DNA of 64,000 nucleotides from Roseivirga sp. UBA6061 (GCA_002427745.1 DIYF01000106.1:29564-93563), one strand, 5' to 3'. Counted from the stretch's first letter, positions 44,281-53,421 are shown. Translations and numbers: made by a program. The notes: generated by a model not told the origin, from the sequence alone.

Positions 44281-46203
44281 CTACTTTTTAGTACTCACCT
44301 TTTTAAACATGCACACTGACAAGGGTGGCATTCTGAGCGTTATGCTATGGCTGCGGCCATGCTTCGGCTCATTGGTTGAAGACAGAACTCCTTCATTCTG
44401 AACGCCACTACCCCAGTATTGTTTGTTGTCTGAGTTGAAGATTTCTTCCCAGTCACCACCATTGGTGCCAATGGTGTATTCCTCTCTGGCGACAGGAGTA
44501 AAGTTGCATACCACAATAATGTCGTCCGCTTCTTTCTTGCCTTTTCTGATATAGCTAAGGGCTGAGTTCTGGTAATCGTTCAGCTCAATCCACTCGAAGC
44601 CTTCAGCGCTGAAACTATGCTCATAAAGTGCTGGCTCTGATTTATACAGCTGGTTCAGGTCTTTGGTGAGCTGTTGTACTCCTTTGTGAGAGTCGTGGTC
44701 CAGCAGGTGCCAGGCCACCGCTTCGTCATGCTTCCATTCACTGGTCTGACCGAGCTCTCCGCCCATAAATACCAGTTTGGTACCCGGGTGTGTATACATA
44801 TAGCCATAAAGAGCTCTCAGGTTGGCAAAGCGCTGCCAGTCGTCACCGGGCATACGGTCAATCAGAGGGCCTTTGCCGTGGACTACCTCATCATGCGAGA
44901 GAGGCAGCATAAAGTTTTCGGTAAAGGCATAGTTCAGACTGAACGTAATCATGTTATGATGATACTGTCTGTAATAAGGGTCTTTCTTAAAATACTCCAG
45001 CGTATCGTGCATCCAGCCCATCATCCATTTCATACCAAAGCCCAGTCCGCCCAGATAAGTGGGACGTGACACGGCCGGCCATGCGGTAGATTCTTCGGCA
45101 ATGGTCTGAATTCCTTCAACGGCTCCAAAACAGGCTTCATTCAATTCTTTCAGGAAGCTGATCGCTTCCAGGTTTTCTCTCCCTCCGTATTGATTAGGAA
45201 TCCATTCGCCTTCCTTACGCGAATAGTCCAGGTAAAGCATGGATGCCACGGCATCTACTCTCAGTCCATCGGCATGACAAACGTCCAGCCAGAAGATGGC
45301 GCTACTGATGAGGAAAGAACGCACCTCGTTTCTTCCCAGGTTGAAGATATAGCTGCTCCAGTCAGGGTGATAGCCCTGACGCGGGTCTGAGTGCTCAAAT
45401 AGATGAGTGCCGTCAAAATTGTACAATCCGTGAGCATCACTGGGGAAATGCGAGGGCACCCAGTCGATAATGACTCCGATTTCAGCTTTGTGGAAAGCAT
45501 CAATCATGGCCATAAAATCCTCAGGCGTGCCGTAGCGCGATGAAGGAGCAAAATAGCCCGTACACTGGTATCCCCATGACCCGAAGAACGGATGCTCCGT
45601 AACCGGCAGCAGCTCTACATGGGTATATCCCATTTCTTTTACATAGCCGACCAGTTCCTTTGAAAGCTCCTTGTAAGACAGTGATTCACCGTTTTCATTA
45701 CGTCTCCATGAACCTATATGTACTTCGTAAACCGAGAAGGGCTGGCCCAGCTGATTGGTCTTCTTTCTTTTCTTGAGCCACTTGCTGTCTTTCCATTTGT
45801 AGTCTACATCCCAGACAATGGAAGCCGTTTTTGGAGGCACCTCCCAGTGGATGGCAAAAGGGTCGCCTTTTTCCAGTACCTGGCCGTGGTTATTGGAGTG
45901 GATGCGGTACTTGTAAACCGTTCCCTTGCCTATTTCAGGTACAAAACCCTCCCAGACACCGGTGCCATCCCAGCGTGGATACAGCTCATAGCCTTCACCA
46001 TTCCAGTAGTTAAAATCTCCTATTACCTGTACTGTCTCAGCATTAGGGGCCCATACGGCAAAATGTGTGCCTTCCACTCCCTCACGGGTCATTGGGAATG
46101 AACCCAGTTTTTCGTGGAGGTTGAAGTGCTTACCTGATTTGAACAGATTACTGTCAAATTCGGTAAACAGTGAATGGGCCTGTATATATTGATGCTTTTC
46201 CAT
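44281..46203 (-). CDS. glgB: 1,4-alpha-glucan branching enzyme
   Basis: A 640-residue GH13 enzyme that creates alpha-1,6 branches in glycogen. An N-terminal CBM48 (about 35-140: THFAVWAPNAETVQVIGDFNYW) precedes the (beta/alpha)8 barrel: DWVPSHFPSDAHGL, the nucleophile Asp in GLRVDAVASMLYLDY, the acid/base Glu in IAEEST and the SHDEVVHGKGPL motif. A C-terminal all-beta amylase domain completes it. It sits between maltokinase (2 nt) and the GH57 gene (8 nt). A short-N-terminus form such as this one is common. It works on the linear chains made by GlgE. Confidence 0.96.
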   Translation of the reverse strand: MEKHQYIQAHSLFTEFDSNLFKSGKHFNLHEKLGSFPMTREGVEGTHFAVWAPNAETVQVIGDFNYWNGEGYELYPRWDGTGVWEGFVPEIGKGTVYKYRIHSNNHGQVLEKGDPFAIHWEVPPKTASIVWDVDYKWKDSKWLKKRKKTNQLGQPFSVYEVHIGSWRRNENGESLSYKELSKELVGYVKEMGYTHVELLPVTEHPFFGSWGYQCTGYFAPSSRYGTPEDFMAMIDAFHKAEIGVIIDWVPSHFPSDAHGLYNFDGTHLFEHSDPRQGYHPDWSSYIFNLGRNEVRSFLISSAIFWLDVCHADGLRVDAVASMLYLDYSRKEGEWIPNQYGGRENLEAISFLKELNEACFGAVEGIQTIAEESTAWPAVSRPTYLGGLGFGMKWMMGWMHDTLEYFKKDPYYRQYHHNMITFSLNYAFTENFMLPLSHDEVVHGKGPLIDRMPGDDWQRFANLRALYGYMYTHPGTKLVFMGGELGQTSEWKHDEAVAWHLLDHDSHKGVQQLTKDLNQLYKSEPALYEHSFSAEGFEWIELNDYQNSALSYIRKGKKEADDIIVVCNFTPVAREEYTIGTNGGDWEEIFNSDNKQYWGSGVQNEGVLSSTNEPKHGRSHSITLRMPPLSVCMFKKVSTKK

Positions 46204-46205
46204 AA

Positions 46206-47834
46206 TTAATCGTCAAGGATTTGTTTGATACCTGTAAGGGGGATAATCACCCAGTCAGGTCTTGCTTTCAGCTCATAGCCTATCTCATAGACAGCTTTTT
46301 CCAGCAAGTGGTATTTTAGTAGGTATTTGATTTCGGTATTATAGCCTATGTCCAGATTGCCATCCATAGCAGTCTGTACATATTTATTCAGGAATATCGC
46401 TGTAACGGCCCGATAGTATTTTTCACCGGCTTCAAAGAGCATTTCCTTGCTCAGGCCGTAGTCATTTTTATCGTCAAAGATGGTGGCATAGACCGCATAG
46501 TGGAATGAACGAAGCATACCCGCTACATCTTTAAGCGGAGTCTGCTTTACTTTCCTGTCCCGGATGGTACTCTCAGGTTCACCTTCATAGTCAATGATAT
46601 AAAAATCATCTTCCTCTGTCATAAGAATCTGCCCCAGGTGCAGGTCTCCATGGATTCTGATACGGCTGCTGTTGAGCTCATTCTCTTCAAAGGCCAGAAA
46701 CTGCGAGGTAATGAACTCTCTGTTTTCCAGAAAGGTCTGGGCATACTCCTGCGCCATGCCGCTAAGCTTGTCGATGTTCTCTTCCACCAGAATAAAGCGC
46801 GCGTTTACCTGGTAAATAATCCTGTTTTTTAACCATACGGTGTAGTCACCATTAAAGGCGATCGGGTTAAACTTCAGGTCTACCTTATTATCAAAGAGGG
46901 CAATGTGCATTTCGGCTATTCTGAGTGCCATGCGCTCCACTTTGGCGATCACATCATCACCTATCAGCAGTCTGAAATCCGATTTGAGTTGGTCGGGACC
47001 AATGAAATCAAAGCTGGCTACATCCTGAATATCACCAACTGCCATATCGGTGGCATTGATGCGCTCAAAATAGCCATTGATCATATCCAGGGTATGGTTC
47101 CAGGCCTCCCCGATATTCTCAATCTTCTCCTGCATAATGCCGATCGAGAGTGTCGCGTACTGGTTCTTGATCCAGCTGATACTGCCTCCGTACCGCGGAC
47201 AGTTCTTAAAACCTCCCTCATCTGAGAGAAACTTGGTCAGCTCCAGATCCGGGTTAGCGTCCTGGAAGAGTCTCCGATAAGCCTTGAAGAAGTACTTGCC
47301 GTTATACTCGATAGAGGTATTACTCTGATCGAAATTCATTACACGGGAAGATTCATATGCCGGGCTTGAACGAAGTACCTTGCCTCGTTCAAAGAGCAAT
47401 CGGGTATTACCGTCAGTCAGTGTTTTCTGAGAAAGAATCTGGTTGTACAAAGACTTGCGGAATTCCTCCCAATACAGGGCGTCAATTACCTTGCCTTTGA
47501 TGCCACCTACTGTAATGCTTGATACGATCCCCTTCAGATCTATCTCGGTATCTTCCGGCACAAAGGCCAGCGTCATGAAGTAGTACTCCGTAAAGCCGGC
47601 TGTGAAATTAATTTCGATTGTGATAAAAAAGGCCGTTTCCCCATTTTCCATTGGAAAAGGCATCTGCTGCTCTATTTTGTAAGACTTGGCTTGCTGCGTT
47701 TTGGCAGCATACCAGCGGGTGCTTCTCATGTAGCGAGGCAACACCTGCAGCATTAGCTTTGACTGGAACGTTTCTTGTCTGAAAAGCTCAGCCCAGCCAG
47801 ATGGCTCCGTGATTGTTCCTTTGGTTTCGGCCAT
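46206..47834 (-). CDS. mak: Maltokinase (Pep2/Mak)
   Basis: A 542-residue kinase that phosphorylates maltose at C1 to maltose-1-phosphate, the GlgE substrate. The N-terminal cap domain (RYMRSTRWYAAKTQQ, about 34-48) and the aminoglycoside-phosphotransferase-like core are visible: RIHGDLHLGQ with the catalytic Asp (about 395-404) and IIDYEGEPE with the Mg-binding Asp. It is 14 nt after glgE and 2 nt before glgB. In many bacteria Mak is fused to trehalose synthase; here it is separate and no TreS is in the window. Confidence 0.93.
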   Translation of the reverse strand: MAETKGTITEPSGWAELFRQETFQSKLMLQVLPRYMRSTRWYAAKTQQAKSYKIEQQMPFPMENGETAFFITIEINFTAGFTEYYFMTLAFVPEDTEIDLKGIVSSITVGGIKGKVIDALYWEEFRKSLYNQILSQKTLTDGNTRLLFERGKVLRSSPAYESSRVMNFDQSNTSIEYNGKYFFKAYRRLFQDANPDLELTKFLSDEGGFKNCPRYGGSISWIKNQYATLSIGIMQEKIENIGEAWNHTLDMINGYFERINATDMAVGDIQDVASFDFIGPDQLKSDFRLLIGDDVIAKVERMALRIAEMHIALFDNKVDLKFNPIAFNGDYTVWLKNRIIYQVNARFILVEENIDKLSGMAQEYAQTFLENREFITSQFLAFEENELNSSRIRIHGDLHLGQILMTEEDDFYIIDYEGEPESTIRDRKVKQTPLKDVAGMLRSFHYAVYATIFDDKNDYGLSKEMLFEAGEKYYRAVTAIFLNKYVQTAMDGNLDIGYNTEIKYLLKYHLLEKAVYEIGYELKARPDWVIIPLTGIKQILDD

Positions 47835-47848
47835 AAAAAATAAGTTAA

Positions 47849-49792
47849 TCAGTAATCAATAGAAAAGATGTGGTATGGTACCTGGAAAGGGTCCAGCTCC
47901 ACGAAATTCCATTCGTCATGCCAGATATAGCTGTTGCCGGTTACCAGATCATTCATGCGTATAGGAGTGCTGTTGTCTATGCCCATCAGGTGTCTTGGTA
48001 CCTGTACCCAGCCCCCTTGTTTGTTGTAAGGGTCGAGGTTTACCACAAAAAGCATATTGCTCGAGCCGTCTTCGCTACGTTTGAAGTAGGCCAGGATCTG
48101 CTCGTTTTCAATATGGCAAAACTCAATGTTATTGGTGTATTGTAGGGCCTTATGCTGTTTCCTGATGTGATTGATTCGGGTGATCAGCTGCTTCAGCTTG
48201 TTGGTTTTGGTCCAGTCCCAGTGTCTGACTTCGTACTTTTCAGAATTGAGATATTCCTCTTTGCCTACATAAGCATCATTGGCAATCTGCTCATAGACAG
48301 GACCATACATGCCATAGTTGGAACTCAGCGTGGCGGCCATCATATGTCTTACTATATAGAGGTTTTCATTGCCCCCCTGGAGCATCCACGGGTTAATATC
48401 GGGAGTGTTGGGCCAGAAGTTAGGACGGAAATAGTCCTTCATATCTCCTTTGGTCAGCTCCGTCATATATTCAATCAGCTCAGCCTTGTTGTTTCTCCAG
48501 GTGTAATAAGTGTATGACTGGTTGAAACCGACTTTCGCGAGGCGCTGCATCACCTTGGGACGGGTAAATGCCTCTGCCAGAAACAGCACATCGTTGTCCT
48601 TTTTCCGTACCTCGGCTATGAGGTATTCCCAGAAGCCATAGGGTTTGGTGTGCGGATTGTCTACCCTGAAAATCTTAATACCCAACTTGTTCCAGTGTAG
48701 CACAATGCTCACAAATTCTTCCCACATGTTTTCCCAGTCTTCTGACTCAAAATAGATAGGGTAGATGTCCTGGTACTTTTTAGGAGGGTTCTCAGCGTAT
48801 TGCACCGAACCGTCCGGCCTCCATTTAAACCAGCTAGGGTTTTCTTTTACATATGGGTGATCAGGAGAGCATTGCAGCGCAAAATCCAGTGCTATTTCTA
48901 TGCCATGCTCTTTTGCCCTGGCTACTACCGCCTTGAAATCATCAAAACTTCCGAGTTCAGGTAGAATGTCTTTGTGGCCACCTTCTTTATTGCCAATGGC
49001 CCAGGGTACTCCTACATCTCCCTCTACCGTAGTGGTTGTATTGTTCTTTCCTTTTCTGAATGCGGTGCCTATCGGATGGATAGGAGGGAAGTAGATAGTG
49101 TCAAAACCCATCTCAGCCACATAAGGAATAATATCGAGGCAGTCTTTGAAGGTGCCGTGTTCCCCGGGTGTCCTGGACGCAGACCTGGGGAAGAACTCGT
49201 ACCAGGTGCTGTAGAGTGCTTTTTCTCTGTCTACTTCCAGCGGAAGTTCGCGGTCGTAGGTAGTGGCAAATTGCTTGCCGGGGTGGTTGTGAAAAATCTC
49301 ATGAAGCCTCTCAGAAGTGGCTTCTTCAACCGCATATTTATAAGACTCTTCGTTTTGAAAGGCGGCTTTCAGGTCATTGAGGTAAGCGGCTTCCTCTTTG
49401 CAGGCCTTGGCTGCAGCCTCCAGGTATTGAATACCATCCAGTAATTCTACATTGACATGCTGTCCGTCCTGAATTTTGCGCTCTATATTATGCTGCCAGG
49501 TAAGAGGGTAATCTACCCATGCTTCGATGGTATAGGTGTATTTGCCCTGCTTTTCGGCAATGAACTCTCCGGCCCATTCATCATTGTTTACCTCATGCAT
49601 GGGGGCATATTGCCATTTTTTGGCTTTGCCAAACCGGTACTTGATATGGGCATTGAGTACGTCATGGCCATCGGCTACAATATCAGCGGTTACCTGGAAC
49701 CTCTGTCCTGCTACGCGTTTGGCAGCGTGAGCTCCGGCATTGATCTCGGGCTTCACATTTTCAATAACCGTACGTGTTTGTGCTGATTTCAT
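47849..49792 (-). CDS. glgE: Alpha-1,4-glucan:maltose-1-phosphate maltosyltransferase
   Basis: A 647-residue GH13_3 enzyme adding maltosyl units to alpha-1,4-glucan. N-terminal beta-sandwich domain (about 30-115: RFQVTADIVADGHDVL), then YFPPIHPIGTAFRKGKNN, the nucleophile Asp in IFRVDNPHTKP, and the acid/base Glu in FLAEAFTRPKVM, all typical of GlgE. It starts the operon glgE-mak-glgB-GH57. A palindromic CAAACGTTTG 121 nt upstream is the likely operator. There is no signal peptide. Together the operon makes branched alpha-glucan from maltose and ATP without ADP-glucose. Confidence 0.95.
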   Translation of the reverse strand: MKSAQTRTVIENVKPEINAGAHAAKRVAGQRFQVTADIVADGHDVLNAHIKYRFGKAKKWQYAPMHEVNNDEWAGEFIAEKQGKYTYTIEAWVDYPLTWQHNIERKIQDGQHVNVELLDGIQYLEAAAKACKEEAAYLNDLKAAFQNEESYKYAVEEATSERLHEIFHNHPGKQFATTYDRELPLEVDREKALYSTWYEFFPRSASRTPGEHGTFKDCLDIIPYVAEMGFDTIYFPPIHPIGTAFRKGKNNTTTTVEGDVGVPWAIGNKEGGHKDILPELGSFDDFKAVVARAKEHGIEIALDFALQCSPDHPYVKENPSWFKWRPDGSVQYAENPPKKYQDIYPIYFESEDWENMWEEFVSIVLHWNKLGIKIFRVDNPHTKPYGFWEYLIAEVRKKDNDVLFLAEAFTRPKVMQRLAKVGFNQSYTYYTWRNNKAELIEYMTELTKGDMKDYFRPNFWPNTPDINPWMLQGGNENLYIVRHMMAATLSSNYGMYGPVYEQIANDAYVGKEEYLNSEKYEVRHWDWTKTNKLKQLITRINHIRKQHKALQYTNNIEFCHIENEQILAYFKRSEDGSSNMLFVVNLDPYNKQGGWVQVPRHLMGIDNSTPIRMNDLVTGNSYIWHDEWNFVELDPFQVPYHIFSIDY

Positions 49793-50183
49793 AAATAGTT
49801 TTGGGGTGATATGATCTGGGTTGAATCTCAGGGTAAAGCCTTATGCATTTTACCGCGTGAAAGAAAGCAAAATTTAAGCGGTCTATCAATCTTATACCGC
49901 CTTATTCTACTGCAAACGTTTGTGATGCCCGGGCCCGGGAAAACATTGTTAATCAGGTCTTTCCATTCTTTTCAGGCATGCTGAGATACATCGTGAGAGG
50001 GGACCGGAAATCCGTCTTACGACAGGGCTCATGACAAAAAAAGTTCATAGAACGTGGACAAGTTGTTGACCTCAAATCCTGATAGGTAGAATGTGCATTC
50101 TTTCTTTCTAAACTTGCAATATGAATGTCACAGGGATGTGCTGTTCATAGAAAACCTCAGTCAAATAGTTAAATAGTTTAGTC
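49793..50183. other. 391-nt divergent intergenic region upstream of glgE
   Basis: It contains the CAAACGTTTG palindrome (49913-49922), the GC palindrome CCCGGGCCCGGG (49928-49939) and, on the minus strand, a TAAATTTTG resembling a -7 element (about 49867-49875). No ORF with coding character is seen. Confidence 0.5.
49913..49922. promoter_or_regulatory. CAAACGTTTG palindrome upstream of glgE (LacI-type operator candidate)
   Basis: Identical to the palindrome at 39574-39583 upstream of the CBM48 gene. It lies 121 nt before the glgE ATG, against 131 nt for the CBM48 gene. Confidence 0.55.
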
Positions 50184-50381
50184 ATGAAATCTTTAAAATT
50201 TCTGGTCGCTGCTGTGGCAGCAGTTTCAGTTTTAGTATTTCTCGCATCGCTGGTAATTGTAGTTAGTACGGATGGCTCACACGAGCAGGCCGCTAACATT
50301 TGTGCCTACAGTCTGATCGCAAGCTTTGTGTCACTGGTATTTTATCAGCCAAAGAAGAAGGAAAGCGATTTAGCGAGTTGA
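50184..50381 (+). CDS. Small two-helix membrane protein, unknown function
   Basis: A 65-residue protein with two hydrophobic helices: FLVAAVAAVSVLVFLASLVIVV (about 6-27) and NICAYSLIASFVSLVFY (about 38-54). A short loop (STDGSHEQA) separates them, and the C-terminus is basic (QPKKKESDLAS). A clear ATG follows the spacer TTTAGTC. I do not recognise the family. It is monocistronic and divergent from glgE; no link is visible. Confidence 0.55.
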   Translation: MKSLKFLVAAVAAVSVLVFLASLVIVVSTDGSHEQAANICAYSLIASFVSLVFYQPKKKESDLAS

Positions 50382-50414
50382 ATCTGGTGATTCGATGACA
50401 ATAGTCGGCTTACT

Positions 50415-50449
50415 AAAAAAAGAAAGGCCCTGATGTTTCCACCAGAGCC
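50415..50449 (-). terminator. Intrinsic terminator on the minus strand, not attached to a known gene
   Basis: On the minus strand GGCTCTGGTG and CATCAGGGCC pair (two wobbles) around GAAA, followed by TTTCTTTTTTT (opposite 50415-50425). It would end a short transcript starting near 50560. Confidence 0.6.
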
Positions 50450-50456
50450 AAGCAGT

Positions 50457-50560
50457 TTAATGAATTAAATCTTTGTAATCAGAACCAATCAGGTACACGA
50501 CTCCTTTATGGTCTTGTATGTATTAGTTCGATAAAAGCGGCAAGGTCATCAGGTGGTATG
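50457..50560 (-). ncRNA. Candidate short transcript (duplicated leader, possible 13-codon mini-ORF)
   Basis: The minus strand from about 50560 starts with a sequence (50542-50559) identical to the leader of the 616-residue gene (52579-52596) and ends at a terminator at 50415-50449. Inside is a GTG-TAC...CAT-TAA mini-ORF (50457-50498) preceded by AAAGGAG. It may be an sRNA or the relic of a gene related to the one next to it. Confidence 0.35.
50542..50559. repeat. Leader repeat, copy 1 (18 nt)
   Basis: AAGGTCATCAGGTGGTAT here is identical to 52579-52596, each followed by an A run on the plus strand. Similarity extends beyond 18 nt on the minus strand (ACCTT-n-CC-GCTTT...ACTAA). The two copies flank the 616-residue gene. 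Confidence 0.6.
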
Positions 50561-50604
50561 AAAAAAAGTTGACTCAACTCTTTGAAGCGGGACGTTGAGT
50601 ATTA

Positions 50605-50638
50605 AAAAAGGCTCTGATATTTAAATCAGAGCCTTTTT
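50605..50638 (-). terminator. Intrinsic terminator of the 616-residue gene
   Basis: A long perfect stem, AAAAAGGCTCTGAT...ATCAGAGCCTTTTT, 22 nt after the stop codon; it can work in both directions. Confidence 0.85.
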
Positions 50639-50659
50639 CTTTGATGTCTTTATGAATTG

Positions 50660-52510
50660 CTATTGCTTCTTAAGGGCCTCAATTTCCTTTTTTAGCTTTT
50701 CTATTTCTTCCTGTTGGGATTTAAGCTGTTTCTGTTGATCGATGGTGTAAAGCACCAGTTCTTCAACTTTTTCAAGCAATTTCAATTGCATTTCCCCTAC
50801 GTCCTGTCCGTTGGCTTCTACCTCTTTGGCAGAAGGTATATTGGGTAGGTGTGAATTGGTTTTTACAAAAGCCTCCAATTGCTCAAGATTGAGGTATTGA
50901 TAGCCTGGCTGGAATACGTAATCAGGAACAGAACCAGGATTGGCTGTTACTATTAATTTCTTTGATTCGATATCATCGTTTACAATCATTTTCCCGGTGA
51001 ATTGACTGGTTCCATTTACGTCCAACCTGGCACCTGGTGTCAAGGTGCCTATACCTATAAAACCGTTTGAGTCAATATTTAAAGCGTGCAACCCCGGTGT
51101 AAATCCACTGTAGGCCATAAACGCTACGTTATTTGTTTGATCAAATCCAAACACCCCTCTTGTGTTCCCGGCACTATTCAGAAATCTTATAGCCGAATGT
51201 GTGGCGCTTCCATTGGTTCTTTGAATGTCAAGAAGTGCTCCTGAACTGCTATGGGATGATAATAGAGCCATTACTTGCGCTGTAGATTCGGTAACCTCCA
51301 GTTTTCTGCTAGGATTAACCTGCCCAATACCTACATTCCCTCCAGGTAGTATAGTGACGTCATTAATGTTTCTTCGTTCATTATAAATGGCGAAGTTACC
51401 GCTTGAGCCCACGCTTCTGAGTTGCCAGTTCTCTCCGGATGAATTAGTGGAGTGGAGTTTAAGGTATGGGTTATTTGCCTCAATCGTCACCTGGTTTGTG
51501 AGGCCGAGAAGGCCGTTTTCCTCCAGAGTCATGAGTGCAGTACCGGTACCAAATCCTGCATCTTTATTCCAATAAAAGCCTGACGATGTTGAGGAATTGT
51601 CACTGTCAATGAAAAAGTGCATGGCATCTGTGGCAGCTAGGTTAGCCGACCCTATAAGCTGAATGTCTGTTTCAGTATCCTGATTACTACCGGCCAAAAC
51701 AATATTGTCATGGAATTTAATCTGGCCGTCCAGAATCCATTCCTGATCAGTGAAATTGAAACTGATATCGTTACTGAAAAGGCTGGCAGTGCTATCTAAA
51801 GGAACTATTCTCAGCTGCTCTGTATTACCACCTGATTGTCCAATGCGCAAGGCTCTGCTACCGGTTCCGGTGTAATTGGGGTTTTTGAAATAAGTGCCGT
51901 TAGCGTTGGTAAAGTGAGTAATCCCTGTGACCGTTCCACCTGAGGTAGACAGGTATTCTGCATCCAGGGCTGAGTTGAAGTTTCCTTCGGTTAACACCTG
52001 ATCATATCCGGTGCCATTATAGACTTGAAGATTTATGGCTTCAGGGCCTGAAGTTGTGCCTTTTCCGATATTGAAGTTGTTGAGATTTTTATCATAAGAT
52101 AAAGTCGCGTGAATAGTTTGGTCGCTTGGATCAGAGATGAAGATATTCTTTTTGAAGTGAACGTTGTCTGCAAGTATTGTATCGAAAGAGGTTGAGAGAG
52201 CATTTTGCTTTAGATAAACACCGTCCAGCGTTGCCGCATAGTTTCCTGTATGTAAGATAGTCTGATAAGCTCCAGAACCTCCAGCATCCCTTATTTGCAG
52301 ATCAAAAGATTCAAAACTGCCATTATTGTATCGATACATCTTTAAAGCAGCGGCATTGGCATCATAAAATAGGGTCAAGGCATCGGTAAAGACATTGTTA
52401 TCGCCTATTTTAATCAGCTTACCAAATTCAACATTGGTGATAAAGCTTTGAGCTTGTGCCTGAGTTGAAACAGAAAAAAGAACAAGGGCAAGTAAGATGA
52501 TTTTTTTCAT
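50660..52510 (-). CDS. Exported fibre-like protein with endosialidase-chaperone-type C-terminus
   Basis: A 616-residue protein with a signal peptide ([20 protein letters not shown]). The middle is a chain of beta units like those of phage tail fibres ([64 protein letters not shown]). The C-terminus is the Bacteroidota S74-like stalk: [35 protein letters not shown] and a terminal coiled coil ([25 protein letters not shown]). It probably forms a trimeric surface fibre or is a structural exoprotein; no autocleavage Ser can be asserted by eye. Two copies of an 18-nt leader repeat flank the gene. Confidence 0.75.
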   Translation of the reverse strand: MKKIILLALVLFSVSTQAQAQSFITNVEFGKLIKIGDNNVFTDALTLFYDANAAALKMYRYNNGSFESFDLQIRDAGGSGAYQTILHTGNYAATLDGVYLKQNALSTSFDTILADNVHFKKNIFISDPSDQTIHATLSYDKNLNNFNIGKGTTSGPEAINLQVYNGTGYDQVLTEGNFNSALDAEYLSTSGGTVTGITHFTNANGTYFKNPNYTGTGSRALRIGQSGGNTEQLRIVPLDSTASLFSNDISFNFTDQEWILDGQIKFHDNIVLAGSNQDTETDIQLIGSANLAATDAMHFFIDSDNSSTSSGFYWNKDAGFGTGTALMTLEENGLLGLTNQVTIEANNPYLKLHSTNSSGENWQLRSVGSSGNFAIYNERRNINDVTILPGGNVGIGQVNPSRKLEVTESTAQVMALLSSHSSSGALLDIQRTNGSATHSAIRFLNSAGNTRGVFGFDQTNNVAFMAYSGFTPGLHALNIDSNGFIGIGTLTPGARLDVNGTSQFTGKMIVNDDIESKKLIVTANPGSVPDYVFQPGYQYLNLEQLEAFVKTNSHLPNIPSAKEVEANGQDVGEMQLKLLEKVEELVLYTIDQQKQLKSQQEEIEKLKKEIEALKKQ

Positions 52511-52528
52511 GCGAGTTTGGTTTGGATC

Positions 52529-52554
52529 TTAAGCTGTTGAACTCAACAGCTTAA
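52529..52554. promoter_or_regulatory. Perfect 12-bp inverted repeat just upstream of the fibre-like gene
   Basis: TTAAGCTGTTGA and its exact complement are separated by AC, 19-44 nt before the ATG (minus strand). It is either an operator or a hairpin of the 5' leader. Confidence 0.5.
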
Positions 52555-52578
52555 ACTGTTAGTCCGGCAAAGCAGGTA

Positions 52579-52596
52579 AAGGTCATCAGGTGGTAT
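52579..52596. repeat. Leader repeat, copy 2 (18 nt)
   Basis: Identical to 50542-50559; here it lies in the leader of the fibre-like gene (minus strand), 69-86 nt upstream of its ATG. Confidence 0.6.
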
Positions 52597-52640
52597 AAAA
52601 AAAATGTCCTTTTGTTCATTCCTTGACTCACTGAAACAAA

Positions 52641-52671
52641 AAAAGCCCTGACGGTACCGTCAGGGCTTTTT
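52641..52671 (-). terminator. Intrinsic terminator of the rpsF-rpsR-rplI operon
   Basis: AAAAGCCCTGACGGTACC and its complement form a perfect long stem (52641-52670) 22 nt after the rplI stop. It is bounded by A and T runs, so it can act in both directions. Confidence 0.85.
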
Positions 52672-52692
52672 CATGGGTTTATATTTTATGAA

Positions 52693-53136
52693 TTACTCAG
52701 CTACTACTGAGAATTTCAGGTCTTTCTTTACCTCTTTGTGCAGGTCAATCTCTACTTCGTAGTCTCCTACAAACTTCACTTCACCCTTAAAAGAGATTTT
52801 CTTACGATCTACGTCAATACCCATAGCTTTCAGGGCATCAGAGATTTGCAGTGTAGTTACCGCACCAAAGATTTTGCCGCTGTCACCTACTTTTGCTTTG
52901 ATTTCAAGCGTATTGTCGCCAATGGCAGCTGCTACAGCTTCTGCATCATTTTTGATCTTTTCAGCTTTGTGAGAAGCCTGCTTGATGTTCTCTGCGATCA
53001 TTTTCTTATTTGATGTGCTTGCGATAATCGCAAAACCCTGAGGGATCAAATAATTTCTGCCGTAACCTGGCTTAACAGCAACGGTGTCGTTCTTGTAGCC
53101 AAGTCCTTTGATATCAGTTGTTAATATTACTTCCAT
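52693..53136 (-). CDS. rplI: 50S ribosomal protein L9
   Basis: A 147-residue ribosomal protein. The N-terminal 23S rRNA-binding domain has the L9 hallmark GLGYKNDTVAVKPGYGRNYLIPQGFA (about 11-36), followed by the long connecting helix (about 40-75, KKMIAENIKQASHKAEKIKNDAEAV) and the C-terminal globular domain starting at LEIKAKVGDSGKIFGAVT. Third gene of the S6-S18-L9 operon, 33 nt after rpsR. Length is typical. Confidence 0.98.
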   Translation of the reverse strand: MEVILTTDIKGLGYKNDTVAVKPGYGRNYLIPQGFAIIASTSNKKMIAENIKQASHKAEKIKNDAEAVAAAIGDNTLEIKAKVGDSGKIFGAVTTLQISDALKAMGIDVDRKKISFKGEVKFVGDYEVEIDLHKEVKKDLKFSVVAE

Positions 53137-53169
53137 CTTTAAATACTTTAATGTTCTGAGAGAACGGGT

Positions 53170-53421
53170 TTATTTTAAAGAATCAGTTACGTATGGCAAC
53201 AAAGCAAGGTGTCTTGCTCTCTTCACTGCCTGCGCCACTTTTTTCTGATACTTCAGGCTGGTTCCTGTCAATCTTCTTGGAAGAAGTTTTCCCTGCTCGT
53301 TCACAAACTTCAAAAGGAAATCAGGGTTTTTGTAATCAACATACTTAATACCGTTCTTCTTGAATCGGCAGTACTTTTTCTTCTGTTGATCTCTGTTTAC
53401 TGGTTCGTTTACTAACGTCAT
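53170..53421 (-). CDS. rpsR: 30S ribosomal protein S18
   Basis: An 83-residue basic protein. [25 protein letters not shown] (about 16-40) and [33 protein letters not shown] match the S18 consensus, including the RxTG loop that touches 16S rRNA and the helix that binds S6. Its ATG overlaps the rpsF stop by 4 nt. Confidence 0.98.
   Translation of the reverse strand: MTLVNEPVNRDQQKKKYCRFKKNGIKYVDYKNPDFLLKFVNEQGKLLPRRLTGTSLKYQKKVAQAVKRARHLALLPYVTDSLK

Noticed and set aside
43673..44401. A 242-codon frame antisense to the GH57 and glgB genes
   Set aside because: It is a mirror of strongly coding, motif-bearing genes on the other strand and carries no family motif itself; similar long antisense frames occur within priA (31653-32474).
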